Of a DNA stretch of 64,000 nt, positions 26,056 to 35,017 are shown in pieces (the first letter of the stretch is position 1; each line of letters starts with the position of its first letter). The notes beneath the pieces were generated by a model, which did no database searches, was not told where the DNA came from, and was given only the letters and a program-made list of their open reading frames with translations. Both the position numbers and the translations under genes were made by a program. Origin of the DNA: CAZPQK01 sp964588695 (lineage in GTDB: Bacteria > Krumholzibacteriota > Krumholzibacteriia > WVZY01 > JAKEHA01); contig CAZPQK010000016.1 of assembly GCA_964588695.1 (NCBI GenBank), positions 1 through 64,000 on the forward strand, in the 5' to 3' direction.

Positions 26056-26538
26056 CTAGGCGCCGGCGTTCGGATCGGTGGAAGACTCCAGGCGACGAGC
26101 GGCTCGCGAGAGCAAGGCCGAAGAGGACGGCACACCCCCGACAGCGAGCACGCCCTCATCAATATCGTCGACGATCGAGCAGACCCCGCCCAGGCCAAAC
26201 AACTCCAACTGCGAACGGGTCAACTGCCGACGCGACTTCGACTCGCCGCCCGGTGCGGCGACAATCGCCACCCTGACGTCGTCGGCAAGCACATTCAGAA
26301 ACGGGCGCAGCAGCAGGTTCGCGCTCTTGGAGAACGCGTATTCCGCCTCGGAGACGTCGGCGACAATGCGCTTTTTGCCGGTGTTCACGAGGTCCTCCAG
26401 CTGACCGGTAATCGTTTGCGTAGTATCAATATCGACCTGCTCGAAACCCAGAAATCCCTGGAGGTGAACCACCACGGTACCGTTGAGGGTTTCAAACCGC
26501 GCCCTAAGCGCCGTTCTGTGCTGTACGATTTTGCTCAT
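26056..26538 (-). CDS. STAS-like domain protein
   Basis: A 160-residue soluble protein. The start is the ATG at 26538 after AGGAAGTG; the frame is open 17 codons earlier. Strand-helix order (ARFETLNGTVVVHLQGFLG, then GKKRIVADVSEAEYAFSKS and DDVRVAIVAAPG) resembles the STAS fold of anti-anti-sigma factors, in which the serine at the tip of the second helix is phosphorylated by a partner kinase. The match is structural in style and not strong. The helical C-terminal 60 residues are extra. No partner kinase is adjacent; the membrane Ser/Thr kinase lies 5 kb away. Confidence 0.5.
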   Translation of the reverse strand: MSKIVQHRTALRARFETLNGTVVVHLQGFLGFEQVDIDTTQTITGQLEDLVNTGKKRIVADVSEAEYAFSKSANLLLRPFLNVLADDVRVAIVAAPGGESKSRRQLTRSQLELFGLGGVCSIVDDIDEGVLAVGGVPSSSALLSRAARRLESSTDPNAGA

Positions 26539-26705
26539 CTCACTTCCTGCCCTTTTCGCGCTGCGGGCGACGACTGCCCGCAAATACATTCCTTACTCTC
26601 ACTACGACGTACCTGGCACCCGACGGAAAGTTGGTGGATATTTCATGAAATTGCGCGTCCGGACTGCCGACGCCAGATTGGGCAGGTTAAAAAAACGCCG
26701 CTCGG

Positions 26706-26734
26706 TTGCCGAACCCGGATGCCGGGTGTAGAAT
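26706..26734 (+). promoter_or_regulatory. Promoter of the efflux operon
   Basis: TTGCCG (26706-26711), exactly 17 bases, then TAGAAT (26729-26734) with a preceding TG, about 47 bases before the GTG at 26781. Confidence 0.6.
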
Positions 26735-26780
26735 CGGCACGATTTGACTGGGCGGCAACCTTCTCCGGGAGCTTCACACT

Positions 26781-29156
26781 GTGCGACGTGTTTTATTTTC
26801 TTTCCTGGTTTCCGTACTAATTATTGGCGCCGTAGGGTCCAACGCGCAAAGGCCGGTAACGATCGGAATCGTGGTAGACGGGCCCTGGGATGAAAACGCG
26901 ACTATTCGCCAACTGTTCATTAGCGAGATCGAAGAAATTCTGGCCGGCGAATTCACGCCCACGTTCACGGCAACCAGAACCGGGTCCTGGACGATCGAGT
27001 CGGTTCGGGCCGCAACCGACGAGTTGCTGGCCGACCGGTCGGTTGATCTCGTACTTACGTTGGGCCCGCTAGCGACTCACGACGTTTGTCAACGCGGGGC
27101 TTTGCCCAAACCGGTTATCGCTCCGGTGGCCATAGACGCAGATCTCCAGGGGCTTCCACGAAAGAACGGCGCGAGCGGTGTCGACAACCTCAACTACACG
27201 GTCTTTCCCAACAATATCGTCGCCGACCTGAAGACGTTTCGAGAAATCGTTTCATTCGACCGGGTGACGCTGTTAATCAACAAGAAGATTCGCGACGCGA
27301 TTCCTAACATCGATCGCGAATTCGAGCGTATTGTCGCCGAAATGCCGGTAACGCCAACAGTATTCTCGGTTGGAGACTCGGTCGACGAAGCTCTAAACGC
27401 GATTCCAGACGATTGCCAGGCGGTGTACCTGGGACCTCTTATTCACCTTCCCGCCGCTGACTTCGACAAACTTGTTGCCGAACTGAACCGGCGCAAACTT
27501 CCCACGTTCTCGTTGTTAGGACGGTTAGAAGTCGAACGCGGAGTACTCGCCGGTGCTAGCAACGACATCTTTCCGCGTCTGGCCCGCCGAGTCGCTATAA
27601 ACGTCCAACGAATTCTGCTGGGCGAGAACGCATCCACACTACCCACAGTGTTCGCGGCCGAAAAAGGACTGCTAATTAACATGAGTACTGCACGGTTGAT
27701 TAACGTCTACCCCAACTGGGGTGTGATCACCGAAGCTGAACTGCTGAACGATCGAGCGCGAAACATCGATCGAGTTCTCACCATGGAGCAAGCCGTTGAC
27801 GAAGCGTTGGCCGCAAACCTCGACCTGGCCGCACGTGAATTGGAAGTAGTTGCAGGCCGGCAAGATGTGGCCGCGGCGCGCGCCAACCTATTGCCTAACG
27901 TCGACCTGTCGCTGTTGGGCGTTCAAATCGACAAGGACCGGGCCGAAGGTAGCCTGGGTCAGCAAGCCGAACGCGAGTTGTCGGGCTCAGCAACTTTTCG
28001 CCAGGTTATTTTCTCCGAACCCGCGATGGCCAACCTGACGATCAATCGCCACTTGCAAAACAATCGCGAGTTCTTGCGCGACGCACTAGCGTTTGACATT
28101 GCCGAACTCGCGGCGCGTGGATACTTGAACGTGCTTCGCGCCAATGCGGTCGAACGGATACAGCAAGAAAACCTCAAGCGTACCCGCTCAAACCTTGACC
28201 TTGCCCGAGTCCGCGCTTCTATCGGGACAGCGCGGTCGGCCGAGATTCTTCGCTGGGAAAGCGAGGTTGCCAATAACCGCATTCGTGTCATAGACGCCAA
28301 CGCGCAACGCAACGTCGCTGAAATTGCGTTAAACCAACTTTTAAACCGACCGTCGGAAGAACCCTTCCGTGCCCAGGAAGAAACTCTCGCCAATCCGTCG
28401 CTACTGTTTACCCAGGATCGGATAGCGCAGTACATGAATAACCCGTGGGACTTCCGAACCCTTCGTGGATTTATGGTGGCGTACGGACTCCGCGAGACAC
28501 CAGAGATTAAGGCCTTGAGCGAAGCGATTGCAGCGCAGCGTCGCGGATTGGATTCTTCCGGGCGCTCCTTCTGGCTTCCCGAACTAGGCCTCGAGGCGGG
28601 AGTGACAAACGTGTTCGCCCGTGACGGCGCCGGATCTGACATCGACACTTCGCAGTTTCCCTTTAGCCTGATCGGTGAGCCCAAAGACCTATCCTGGCAG
28701 GTCGGCGTTAGCGCAACCTATTCGTTGTTCGAAGGCGGAGCAAAGATCGCCGCCCGTCGGCAGGCAGCCACAGAGCTTTTGCAATTGCGCACAGAACTCG
28801 ACTCGGTTCGCCAGAAGGTCGAGCAACGCGTTCGCTCGGCTTTTCACCAGGCGGGCGCATCCTACGCCGGCATCCAGCAGTCCCGCATCGCTGCCGATGC
28901 GGCGCGTCAATCGTTGGATCTTGTTGAAGACGCCTACTCGAGCGGTGCGGCGACTATTCTCGACCTGCTCGATGCACAGAACAATGCACTGGTAGCGGAC
29001 GAGGTAGCGGCCAACGCCGTGTATGACTTTCTGGTAGATCTTATCGCCGCCCAACGTGCGGCTGGCTTGATGGTGATTCAGATGGATGAGACCGAACGAA
29101 GTTCGTTCTTCCAGGAGCTCGACGCATTTTTTGCGTCGTCGCAAAACAATAATTAA
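26781..29156 (+). CDS. Periplasmic-binding-domain/TolC fusion outer-membrane efflux protein
   Basis: A 791-residue protein. After a signal peptide (about 1-22, GAVGSNAQRP) comes a roughly 300-residue type-1 periplasmic binding domain of the ABC_sub_bind (TrpX-like) kind: VTIGIVVDGPWDEN, VDLVLTLGPLATHD, NNIVADLKTFRE, AVYLGPLIHLPAA and NVQRILLGENA. From about residue 330 it is a TolC-type outer-membrane factor, with the repeated helices TMEQAVDEALAANLDLAARE, DLARVRASIGTARSAEILRW and QSLDLVEDAYSSGAATILDLL. The start is a GTG with GGGAG upstream. TolC proteins normally lack the binding domain. Followed by an adaptor and an RND pump, so it would be the exit duct. The bound ligand is unknown. Confidence 0.85.
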   Translation: MRRVLFSFLVSVLIIGAVGSNAQRPVTIGIVVDGPWDENATIRQLFISEIEEILAGEFTPTFTATRTGSWTIESVRAATDELLADRSVDLVLTLGPLATHDVCQRGALPKPVIAPVAIDADLQGLPRKNGASGVDNLNYTVFPNNIVADLKTFREIVSFDRVTLLINKKIRDAIPNIDREFERIVAEMPVTPTVFSVGDSVDEALNAIPDDCQAVYLGPLIHLPAADFDKLVAELNRRKLPTFSLLGRLEVERGVLAGASNDIFPRLARRVAINVQRILLGENASTLPTVFAAEKGLLINMSTARLINVYPNWGVITEAELLNDRARNIDRVLTMEQAVDEALAANLDLAARELEVVAGRQDVAAARANLLPNVDLSLLGVQIDKDRAEGSLGQQAERELSGSATFRQVIFSEPAMANLTINRHLQNNREFLRDALAFDIAELAARGYLNVLRANAVERIQQENLKRTRSNLDLARVRASIGTARSAEILRWESEVANNRIRVIDANAQRNVAEIALNQLLNRPSEEPFRAQEETLANPSLLFTQDRIAQYMNNPWDFRTLRGFMVAYGLRETPEIKALSEAIAAQRRGLDSSGRSFWLPELGLEAGVTNVFARDGAGSDIDTSQFPFSLIGEPKDLSWQVGVSATYSLFEGGAKIAARRQAATELLQLRTELDSVRQKVEQRVRSAFHQAGASYAGIQQSRIAADAARQSLDLVEDAYSSGAATILDLLDAQNNALVADEVAANAVYDFLVDLIAAQRAAGLMVIQMDETERSSFFQELDAFFASSQNNN

Positions 29157-29166
29157 GGGAGTGGTC

Positions 29167-30279
29167 ATGCCTTCGAAACTTACCGTCGCCTTCGGGTCGA
29201 TGTTGCTATGCCTGGCAGGGTTGGTGGTGTCATGCAGCGGAGACAAACCCGCCCCCGAACCGGTACTGCGCAGTGTTCGTGCCGTTCAAGTTTTCGCCAG
29301 CGGCGGCGAACGGACACGAACCTTCGCTGGAGTCGCCCGCGCCGGCGTGGAATCGCGACTGAGTTTTCGGGTCGCGGGAACGGTGCAACGACTGCTTGTC
29401 GAAGTCGGACAGCAAGTAAAAGAAGGCGAATTGATCGCCGAACTCGACCCAGAGGATTACAACTTGCAAGTGCAAGACGCCAGGGCGTCGCTATCACAGG
29501 CAAGAGCTCAACTGCGCAACGCCCAGTCGGCATACGATCGTGCACGCGACCTGTATGAAAATCGCAACGCGTCCAAACAAGACCTCGACGCCGCACGAGC
29601 ACAATTCGAATCGGCCAGCGCTATGGTGCAGTCGGGTGAGAAACGACTGGAGCTTGCGCAGAATCAACTGGGCTACACCAAACTGCGAGCGCCGCGATCG
29701 GGCGCAATTGCGTCGTGCGACGTGGAGGTGAACGAGAACGTCTCCGCGGGCAAACCGGTGTGTTTGTTAACTTCCGACGGCAACATCGAAGTGGAAGTAG
29801 CCATTCCGGAGATCTTAATCTCGCAAATCCGCGAAGGCGGTAAGGTGTCCGCGCAATTCGACGCGCTCCCCAACACGGCGATTCCGGGAACGGTCACCGA
29901 AGTCGGCGTTGCCGCCACCGACATGGCGACAACCTATCCGGTCACCGTCCGCCTGGACAACAGCGCCGACGCGGTACGCTCGGGAATGGCAGCCGAAGTT
30001 ACGTTCCAGTTTGCGGCAACAAGTAACCGTGAAACATACCTGGTCCCGTCGGTTGCAGTCGCAGAAGACCGCAACGGTCGTTTCGTTTTTATCGTGGCCG
30101 CGGCCGACACTCCGGGCGTAGGAGAGGTAAGCCGTCGACCCGTGACGATCGGCGAGTTAACCGGAGACGGACTGGAAGTTAGCGAAGGCCTTAGCGATGG
30201 CGACTTTGTCATCACGGCGGGCGTCAGCAAGTTGACCGATGGACAACGGGTTCGTTTTGACGCCGACGGAGCCAGGTAG
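29167..30279 (+). CDS. RND efflux periplasmic adaptor (membrane fusion) lipoprotein
   Basis: A 370-residue adaptor. The start is the ATG at 29167, after AAGGGAG; the longer frame overlaps the upstream gene. Lipobox LVVSC gives an acylated cysteine. The order of domains is a lipoyl half (GVESRLSFRVAGTVQRLLVE), a coiled-coil hairpin (QVQDARASLSQARAQLRNAQ and SASAMVQSGEKRLEL), the second lipoyl half (LRAPRSGAIASCDVEVNENV), then beta-barrel and membrane-proximal parts. It would bridge the RND pump and the TolC-like protein. It lies ten bases after the TolC gene. Confidence 0.9.
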   Translation: MPSKLTVAFGSMLLCLAGLVVSCSGDKPAPEPVLRSVRAVQVFASGGERTRTFAGVARAGVESRLSFRVAGTVQRLLVEVGQQVKEGELIAELDPEDYNLQVQDARASLSQARAQLRNAQSAYDRARDLYENRNASKQDLDAARAQFESASAMVQSGEKRLELAQNQLGYTKLRAPRSGAIASCDVEVNENVSAGKPVCLLTSDGNIEVEVAIPEILISQIREGGKVSAQFDALPNTAIPGTVTEVGVAATDMATTYPVTVRLDNSADAVRSGMAAEVTFQFAATSNRETYLVPSVAVAEDRNGRFVFIVAAADTPGVGEVSRRPVTIGELTGDGLEVSEGLSDGDFVITAGVSKLTDGQRVRFDADGAR

Positions 30280-30281
30280 CG

Positions 30282-33200
30282 ATGAACTTTACCCAAGTTG
30301 CCATCGACAAAAAGCGTATCACTATTGTCGCGCTCGTCATCATCTTGTTCGCCGGTGTTTCCACTTACCGATCCATGCCACGCGACGAAGATCCTGGTTT
30401 TACGATTCGCACCGCGCAAGTCATTACATACTTTCCGGGCGCCAGCCCCGAACGGATTGAACAACTTGTAACCGACAAGTTAGAGAAGCGCATTCAAGAG
30501 ATGCCCGAAATCGACGTTCTGCGCAGCCAATCAAAGACCGGCGTGTCCGTCATATTTGTCGACATCAAAGAAAGCCTCACCGAAATGCGCCCCATCTGGG
30601 ACAGTCTACGGCGCAAAGTTGACGCAGCTCGAGGAGAACTGCCGTCTGGAATTCGTGGTCCGTTTGTTAATGACGAGTTTGGCGACGTGTTTGGGATCAT
30701 GATTGCGCTTACCGGCGAAGGCTATAGTTACGCCGAACTTAAAGAGATCGCCGACGATTCCCGCAACGAGCTGTTGCTGCTTCCCGACGCCGCCAAAGTT
30801 GAAATCTCTGGCGACCAGGAAGAACGAGTGTTTGTGGAGTTCAACAACGCCCGCCTTGCCGAACTCGGATTGTCCCCCGGCCAACTTAGCAACATCCTCG
30901 AAGCTCGAAACATTGTGTTTCCCGGCGGCCAGGTGTTCACCGCCGACGAGCAGATTGCGCTAGAACCCAGCGGGAACTTTGAATCCATCGATGAGCTGCG
31001 CCGAACTGTAATTTCGGTCCCCGGGAGCCGCGAACTTGTTTACCTGGGTGACGTAGCCAACGTCACTCGGGGTTACGAAGACCCGCGGCGATCGACTGTC
31101 CACTACAACGGCGATCCCGCGCTGATTATCTCGGTTAGCCAACGCGAGGGCGGCAATATTATTTCGCTGGGACAACAAGTCGACGAGAAATTGGAGCGCT
31201 TGCGCGCGGCCTATCCCATCGGAGTTGAGTTCGACGTTATCTACTTTCAGCCGCAGTTCGTTGGAAAAAAGATCAAGGACTTTACCTCCAACCTGTTGCA
31301 AGCGGTGGCCATCGTCATGTTGGTGATGCTGGTATTCCTGGGTTTGCGCACAGGCCTGGTTGTCGCCAGCCTGATACCTATGGCGATTGTGATGGCGTTG
31401 ATGGTGATGGGTTTTCTCAACATCGGACTCGACCAGATGTCGTTGGCGGCACTGATCATCGCGCTGGGGATGCTAGTCGACAACGCGATTGTGATGTCGG
31501 AATCGGTGATGGTACAAATCGGCCAGGGCAAGTTGCCAAAGCAAGCTGCGCTGGACTCGGCGGCAGAGTTACGCGTACCTCTGTTGACATCATCGCTGAC
31601 CACAGCCGCAGCGTTCCTTCCCATCTATCTGGCCGAATCGACTGTCGGCGAGTACACCTCGCCAATTTTTACCGTGGTAACGATCACGCTTCTGTGTTCA
31701 TGGATACTTGCGCTAACCATGACTCCGCTGTTGTGCGTTGCGTTTCTTAAGGTCAAACCCACCGACGATTCGATGAACAGTCGCTTCTATCGCACTTATC
31801 GATCGTTTTTGACGTTACTACTAAAGAACCGCATCGCAACGATCGTCGGGGTAATCGTTATCTTTTGGGGATCGATGCAGCTGCTGCCGTTTATCCCTGC
31901 GATTTTCTTTCCGTCAAACGACAAACCCATTATGTCGGTCGAGCTGGAACTGCCTATCGGTAGCCCACTGACGAAAACACTCGACGCGGTCGATCGGTTG
32001 GAAGCGTTCATCGCGTCCGACATGCGGGGACAGATTGAGAACGGCGAAGTTGTCTCTGAGGGTGCGGTTGCGTTCGCCAGTTTCGTGGGCGAAGGCGCGC
32101 CCCGCTTCTTTCTGTCGTACAGTCCTGAACCACCCAGTCCTGAATATTCGTTTACGCTGATCAACGTGACCGACCGATGGAAAATTGAGTCCGAACTGGT
32201 ACCTAAACTTGAGGCGTTTTGTGCTGACGCTTTTCCGGACGCCAAGGCAACCATTAAGCCACTTGATTTGGGACCACCGGTGAGCGCCCCAGTGCAAGTA
32301 CGCGTATCGGGTAAGGACCGCGACGAAGTGTTTGCGATTGTCGATCGGGTGAAGGCCGAGATCGCTAAGATTCCCGGCACGCGCGACATTAGCGACAACT
32401 GGGGTCCACGTGCAAAGAAGCTTCTGGTAAAGGTCAATCAGCCGCGAGCCCAGCGAGCGGGAGTATCGAGCCAGGATATCGCCATATCGCTGCAAACTGC
32501 GCTTAGCGGAATTGCCACCACCGACTACCGCGAAGGCAGCGAAGTCATCCCGGTGGTGCTGCGTTCGGTTGCCGCCGACCGCAAAGACGTCGGCAAGATT
32601 GAAAGCCACAACGTCTACTCGCAAGCCACAGGTCGAGCGGTGCCACTTAAGCAAGTCGCGGACGTCGAGATTGTGTTCGAACCGGCGAAGATATGGAGAT
32701 GGGACCGCTCGAAGACCGTCACTGTAGACGCCAACATTGAGCCGGGTGCCAACGCCATCGCAATCGCAACCCAGTTGGATGCGATCCTGGCGCCCGAAGC
32801 CGCGACCTGGCCGGTCGGCTATAAGTATGAGCTTGGTGGAGAGCTGGAGTCGTCCGGCGAAGCCAACGCCTCCATCATGGCTAAGCTTCCAATTGCGCTG
32901 CTGATCATAATTCTTCTACTGGTTGGCCAGTTCGACTCGATTCGCCGACCGACCATTATTCTGCTAACGATTCCGTTCGGCCTGGTCGGCGTATTTATTG
33001 GCCTTTTGGTAACCCAAAAGCCCCTTGGGTTTATCGCGTTCTTAGGCGTGATCGCGTTGGCTGGCATTGTCATAAACAATGCGATCGTGTTGCTCGACCG
33101 CATTAAGATTGAGATCGAACAGAACGGACTGGACCCTCGGAGTGCAATTGTCGAAGCCGCGCAACGTCGGCTTCGACCAATTCTACTGACAACCGCGACA

Positions 33201-33368
33201 ACCGTGGGCGGACTGGTTCCATTGTGGCTGGGCGGCGGTCCCATGTTTGAGGCCATGGCCGTGGCAATTCTGTTTGGATTGATGTTTGCGACCGTGCTGA
33301 CGCTTGGTCTGGTGCCAGTGCTTTACGCGTTGTTCTTCCGCGTCGGCTTTAAGGGCTTTAAGTACTAG
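30282..33368 (+). CDS. RND (AcrB/MexB-like) efflux permease
   Basis: A 1028-residue proton-driven exporter. Strings typical of HAE-type RND pumps include PGASPERIEQLVTDKLEKRI, the acidic-pair transmembrane helix LIIALGMLVDNAIVMSE (proton-relay aspartates), FLPIYLAESTVGEY, GVIALAGIVINNAIVLLDRI, and TTATTVGGLVPLWLGGGPMF. Twelve membrane spans with two large periplasmic loops are expected. Compared with AcrB, the N-terminus (VAIDKKRITIVALVIIL) and the MPRDEDPGFT string resemble a heavy-metal/multidrug-like clade of diverse phyla. The substrate is not readable. It follows the adaptor by two bases, and its TAG shares bases with the stop of the convergent FG-GAP gene. Confidence 0.93.
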   Translation: MNFTQVAIDKKRITIVALVIILFAGVSTYRSMPRDEDPGFTIRTAQVITYFPGASPERIEQLVTDKLEKRIQEMPEIDVLRSQSKTGVSVIFVDIKESLTEMRPIWDSLRRKVDAARGELPSGIRGPFVNDEFGDVFGIMIALTGEGYSYAELKEIADDSRNELLLLPDAAKVEISGDQEERVFVEFNNARLAELGLSPGQLSNILEARNIVFPGGQVFTADEQIALEPSGNFESIDELRRTVISVPGSRELVYLGDVANVTRGYEDPRRSTVHYNGDPALIISVSQREGGNIISLGQQVDEKLERLRAAYPIGVEFDVIYFQPQFVGKKIKDFTSNLLQAVAIVMLVMLVFLGLRTGLVVASLIPMAIVMALMVMGFLNIGLDQMSLAALIIALGMLVDNAIVMSESVMVQIGQGKLPKQAALDSAAELRVPLLTSSLTTAAAFLPIYLAESTVGEYTSPIFTVVTITLLCSWILALTMTPLLCVAFLKVKPTDDSMNSRFYRTYRSFLTLLLKNRIATIVGVIVIFWGSMQLLPFIPAIFFPSNDKPIMSVELELPIGSPLTKTLDAVDRLEAFIASDMRGQIENGEVVSEGAVAFASFVGEGAPRFFLSYSPEPPSPEYSFTLINVTDRWKIESELVPKLEAFCADAFPDAKATIKPLDLGPPVSAPVQVRVSGKDRDEVFAIVDRVKAEIAKIPGTRDISDNWGPRAKKLLVKVNQPRAQRAGVSSQDIAISLQTALSGIATTDYREGSEVIPVVLRSVAADRKDVGKIESHNVYSQATGRAVPLKQVADVEIVFEPAKIWRWDRSKTVTVDANIEPGANAIAIATQLDAILAPEAATWPVGYKYELGGELESSGEANASIMAKLPIALLIIILLLVGQFDSIRRPTIILLTIPFGLVGVFIGLLVTQKPLGFIAFLGVIALAGIVINNAIVLLDRIKIEIEQNGLDPRSAIVEAAQRRLRPILLTTATTVGGLVPLWLGGGPMFEAMAVAILFGLMFATVLTLGLVPVLYALFFRVGFKGFKY

Positions 33369-35017
33369 TCCGACCCGGCGACAATGCCTTTGCCTTCGAC
33401 AATCGTGATAATTTGGTTCGCCGGCGGATTATCGACAGTCTCGGTCTCCCCGCCGATCCAACGAACCTCTATCTTGCTAATAGAGTCGGCATTGCCCAAA
33501 CCAAAGTGCAGCCGAAGACCGTAGTGACTTTGGTACCCCTGACCGCTGTGCACTTCGGCCAGTTGTGTCTTGCCACCCGCTGCAACCCGAACATGTGCGC
33601 CGATGCCGTCACGATTCGTGTTAACGCCCTTAAGCTGCACGACCACCCAATTCCCCGCGGCGTTGTCGTTGCGCAGGACCGTTGGTTTAGCGCGCGAGTT
33701 AAGCACAACAACATCGATGTCACCGTCGTTGTCCAGGTCGTCGAAAGCGGCACCGCGACTGACCGCCTTAACGCTTAATCCGGCCACCTCAGAGACGTCG
33801 GTAAACTTGCCGCTACCGTCGTTTTCAAGCACGACATTGCGCGCCGCGTAAGTGGCCACGTCGCTAAACTTCTCAACGTTGTCATTGACGTGCCCGCACG
33901 CAACAAACAAGTCGCGATCGCCGTCGTTGTCAAAATCTGCGAACCCGTTTCCCCAGGTCACATCCACAAGCGTGCCGCTACCCGCTCCCGTCGCCCGCGT
34001 GACATCGTCGAAGAACTCGCCTTGGATGTTTTCATACAGGGTTGCGAGTTCGGTCTGATAGCTGGTCATCTCGATGTCCAGCCAGCCATCGTTGTTATAA
34101 TCGCCACTGGTTACCCCCATGCTCGACTGGGGCGCGCCATTAATGTCGTAGGCGAGGCCGCTGCTAAGGCCGACTTCCTCAAAGTGCCCATTGCCGTCGT
34201 TACGAAACAGAAAGTTGCCCCAATCATCGTTGGCCACGATGATGTCGGTGTCGCCGTCGTTGTCGATATCCGCAGCGACGGTCCCCATTCCCGCCCCCAC
34301 GTGCTCTCCAATGCCGGAACTCTTGCTGACATCGGCAAATGTTCCGTCGCCGCTATTGCGGAACAAAAGGTTGGGCGTGCGGTCATAGTCGCGGGGCCCG
34401 GGGTATACCATCCAGGACCCAAAGTAGCGCTCGGTATGAGCTTCGTACGACCACGCGACGTAGTTGGCCGCGAACAGATCCAACCAACCGTCGCCGTCGA
34501 TATCCAAAAAGTTCGCGCCGGCGCCGTTCATCTCACCACCCGAAACACCAGCATGTGCCGTGACGTCACTAAACGTCCCGTCACCGTTGTTCCGATACAA
34601 AACGTTAGGACCAGCGTTGTTCACGAACAGATCCAAGAACCCGTCGTTGTTGTAGTCCCCCACGGCAACACCCAACCCAAACCCGGCGTCGCCGACGCCC
34701 GCGCTGGCGGTGACGTCGGCAAAGCGCATGTCGCCAAGGTTGCGATAGAGCGCATTGGTGGGCTTAACGCTCATGTCTGCGCCGCGTAGCGGTGCGCCGC
34801 TAAGAAAATAAATATCCACCAGGCCATCGCGATCAAAATCGAACACGGCGACGCCGGCACTCATGGTCTCAATCAGGTAACGACGACCACTGCCGCCGTC
34901 CGAGTGGACGAACGTGATCCCGGTTTGCGCAGTTACGTCGGAGAACTTGATCTCGGCATCTACGACCGTAGCCGACGCAGCCAGCACAACAAATGCCCAA
35001 AACACTCGTGCAGACAC
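33365..35017 (-). CDS. Secreted FG-GAP/UnbV (CRTAC1-like) protein
   Basis: A 550-residue protein with a short signal peptide (to about residue 21). It contains a series of calcium-binding FG-GAP/VCBS blades, each with an FDxDxDGxxD-like loop: DFDRDGLVDIY, DYNNDGFLDLF, DIDGDGWLDLF, DIDNDGDTDII, DYNNDGWLDIE, DFDNDGDRDLF and DLDNDGDIDVV. It ends with an ASPIC/UnbV module (NRDGIGAHVRVAAGGKTQLA, HSGQGYQSHYGLRLHFGLG, VRWIGGETETV). Such proteins are extracytoplasmic beta-propellers of unsettled function. The start GTG shares one base with the TAG of the TPR gene (TAGTG). Confidence 0.88.
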   Translation of the reverse strand: MSARVFWAFVVLAASATVVDAEIKFSDVTAQTGITFVHSDGGSGRRYLIETMSAGVAVFDFDRDGLVDIYFLSGAPLRGADMSVKPTNALYRNLGDMRFADVTASAGVGDAGFGLGVAVGDYNNDGFLDLFVNNAGPNVLYRNNGDGTFSDVTAHAGVSGGEMNGAGANFLDIDGDGWLDLFAANYVAWSYEAHTERYFGSWMVYPGPRDYDRTPNLLFRNSGDGTFADVSKSSGIGEHVGAGMGTVAADIDNDGDTDIIVANDDWGNFLFRNDGNGHFEEVGLSSGLAYDINGAPQSSMGVTSGDYNNDGWLDIEMTSYQTELATLYENIQGEFFDDVTRATGAGSGTLVDVTWGNGFADFDNDGDRDLFVACGHVNDNVEKFSDVATYAARNVVLENDGSGKFTDVSEVAGLSVKAVSRGAAFDDLDNDGDIDVVVLNSRAKPTVLRNDNAAGNWVVVQLKGVNTNRDGIGAHVRVAAGGKTQLAEVHSGQGYQSHYGLRLHFGLGNADSISKIEVRWIGGETETVDNPPANQIITIVEGKGIVAGSD

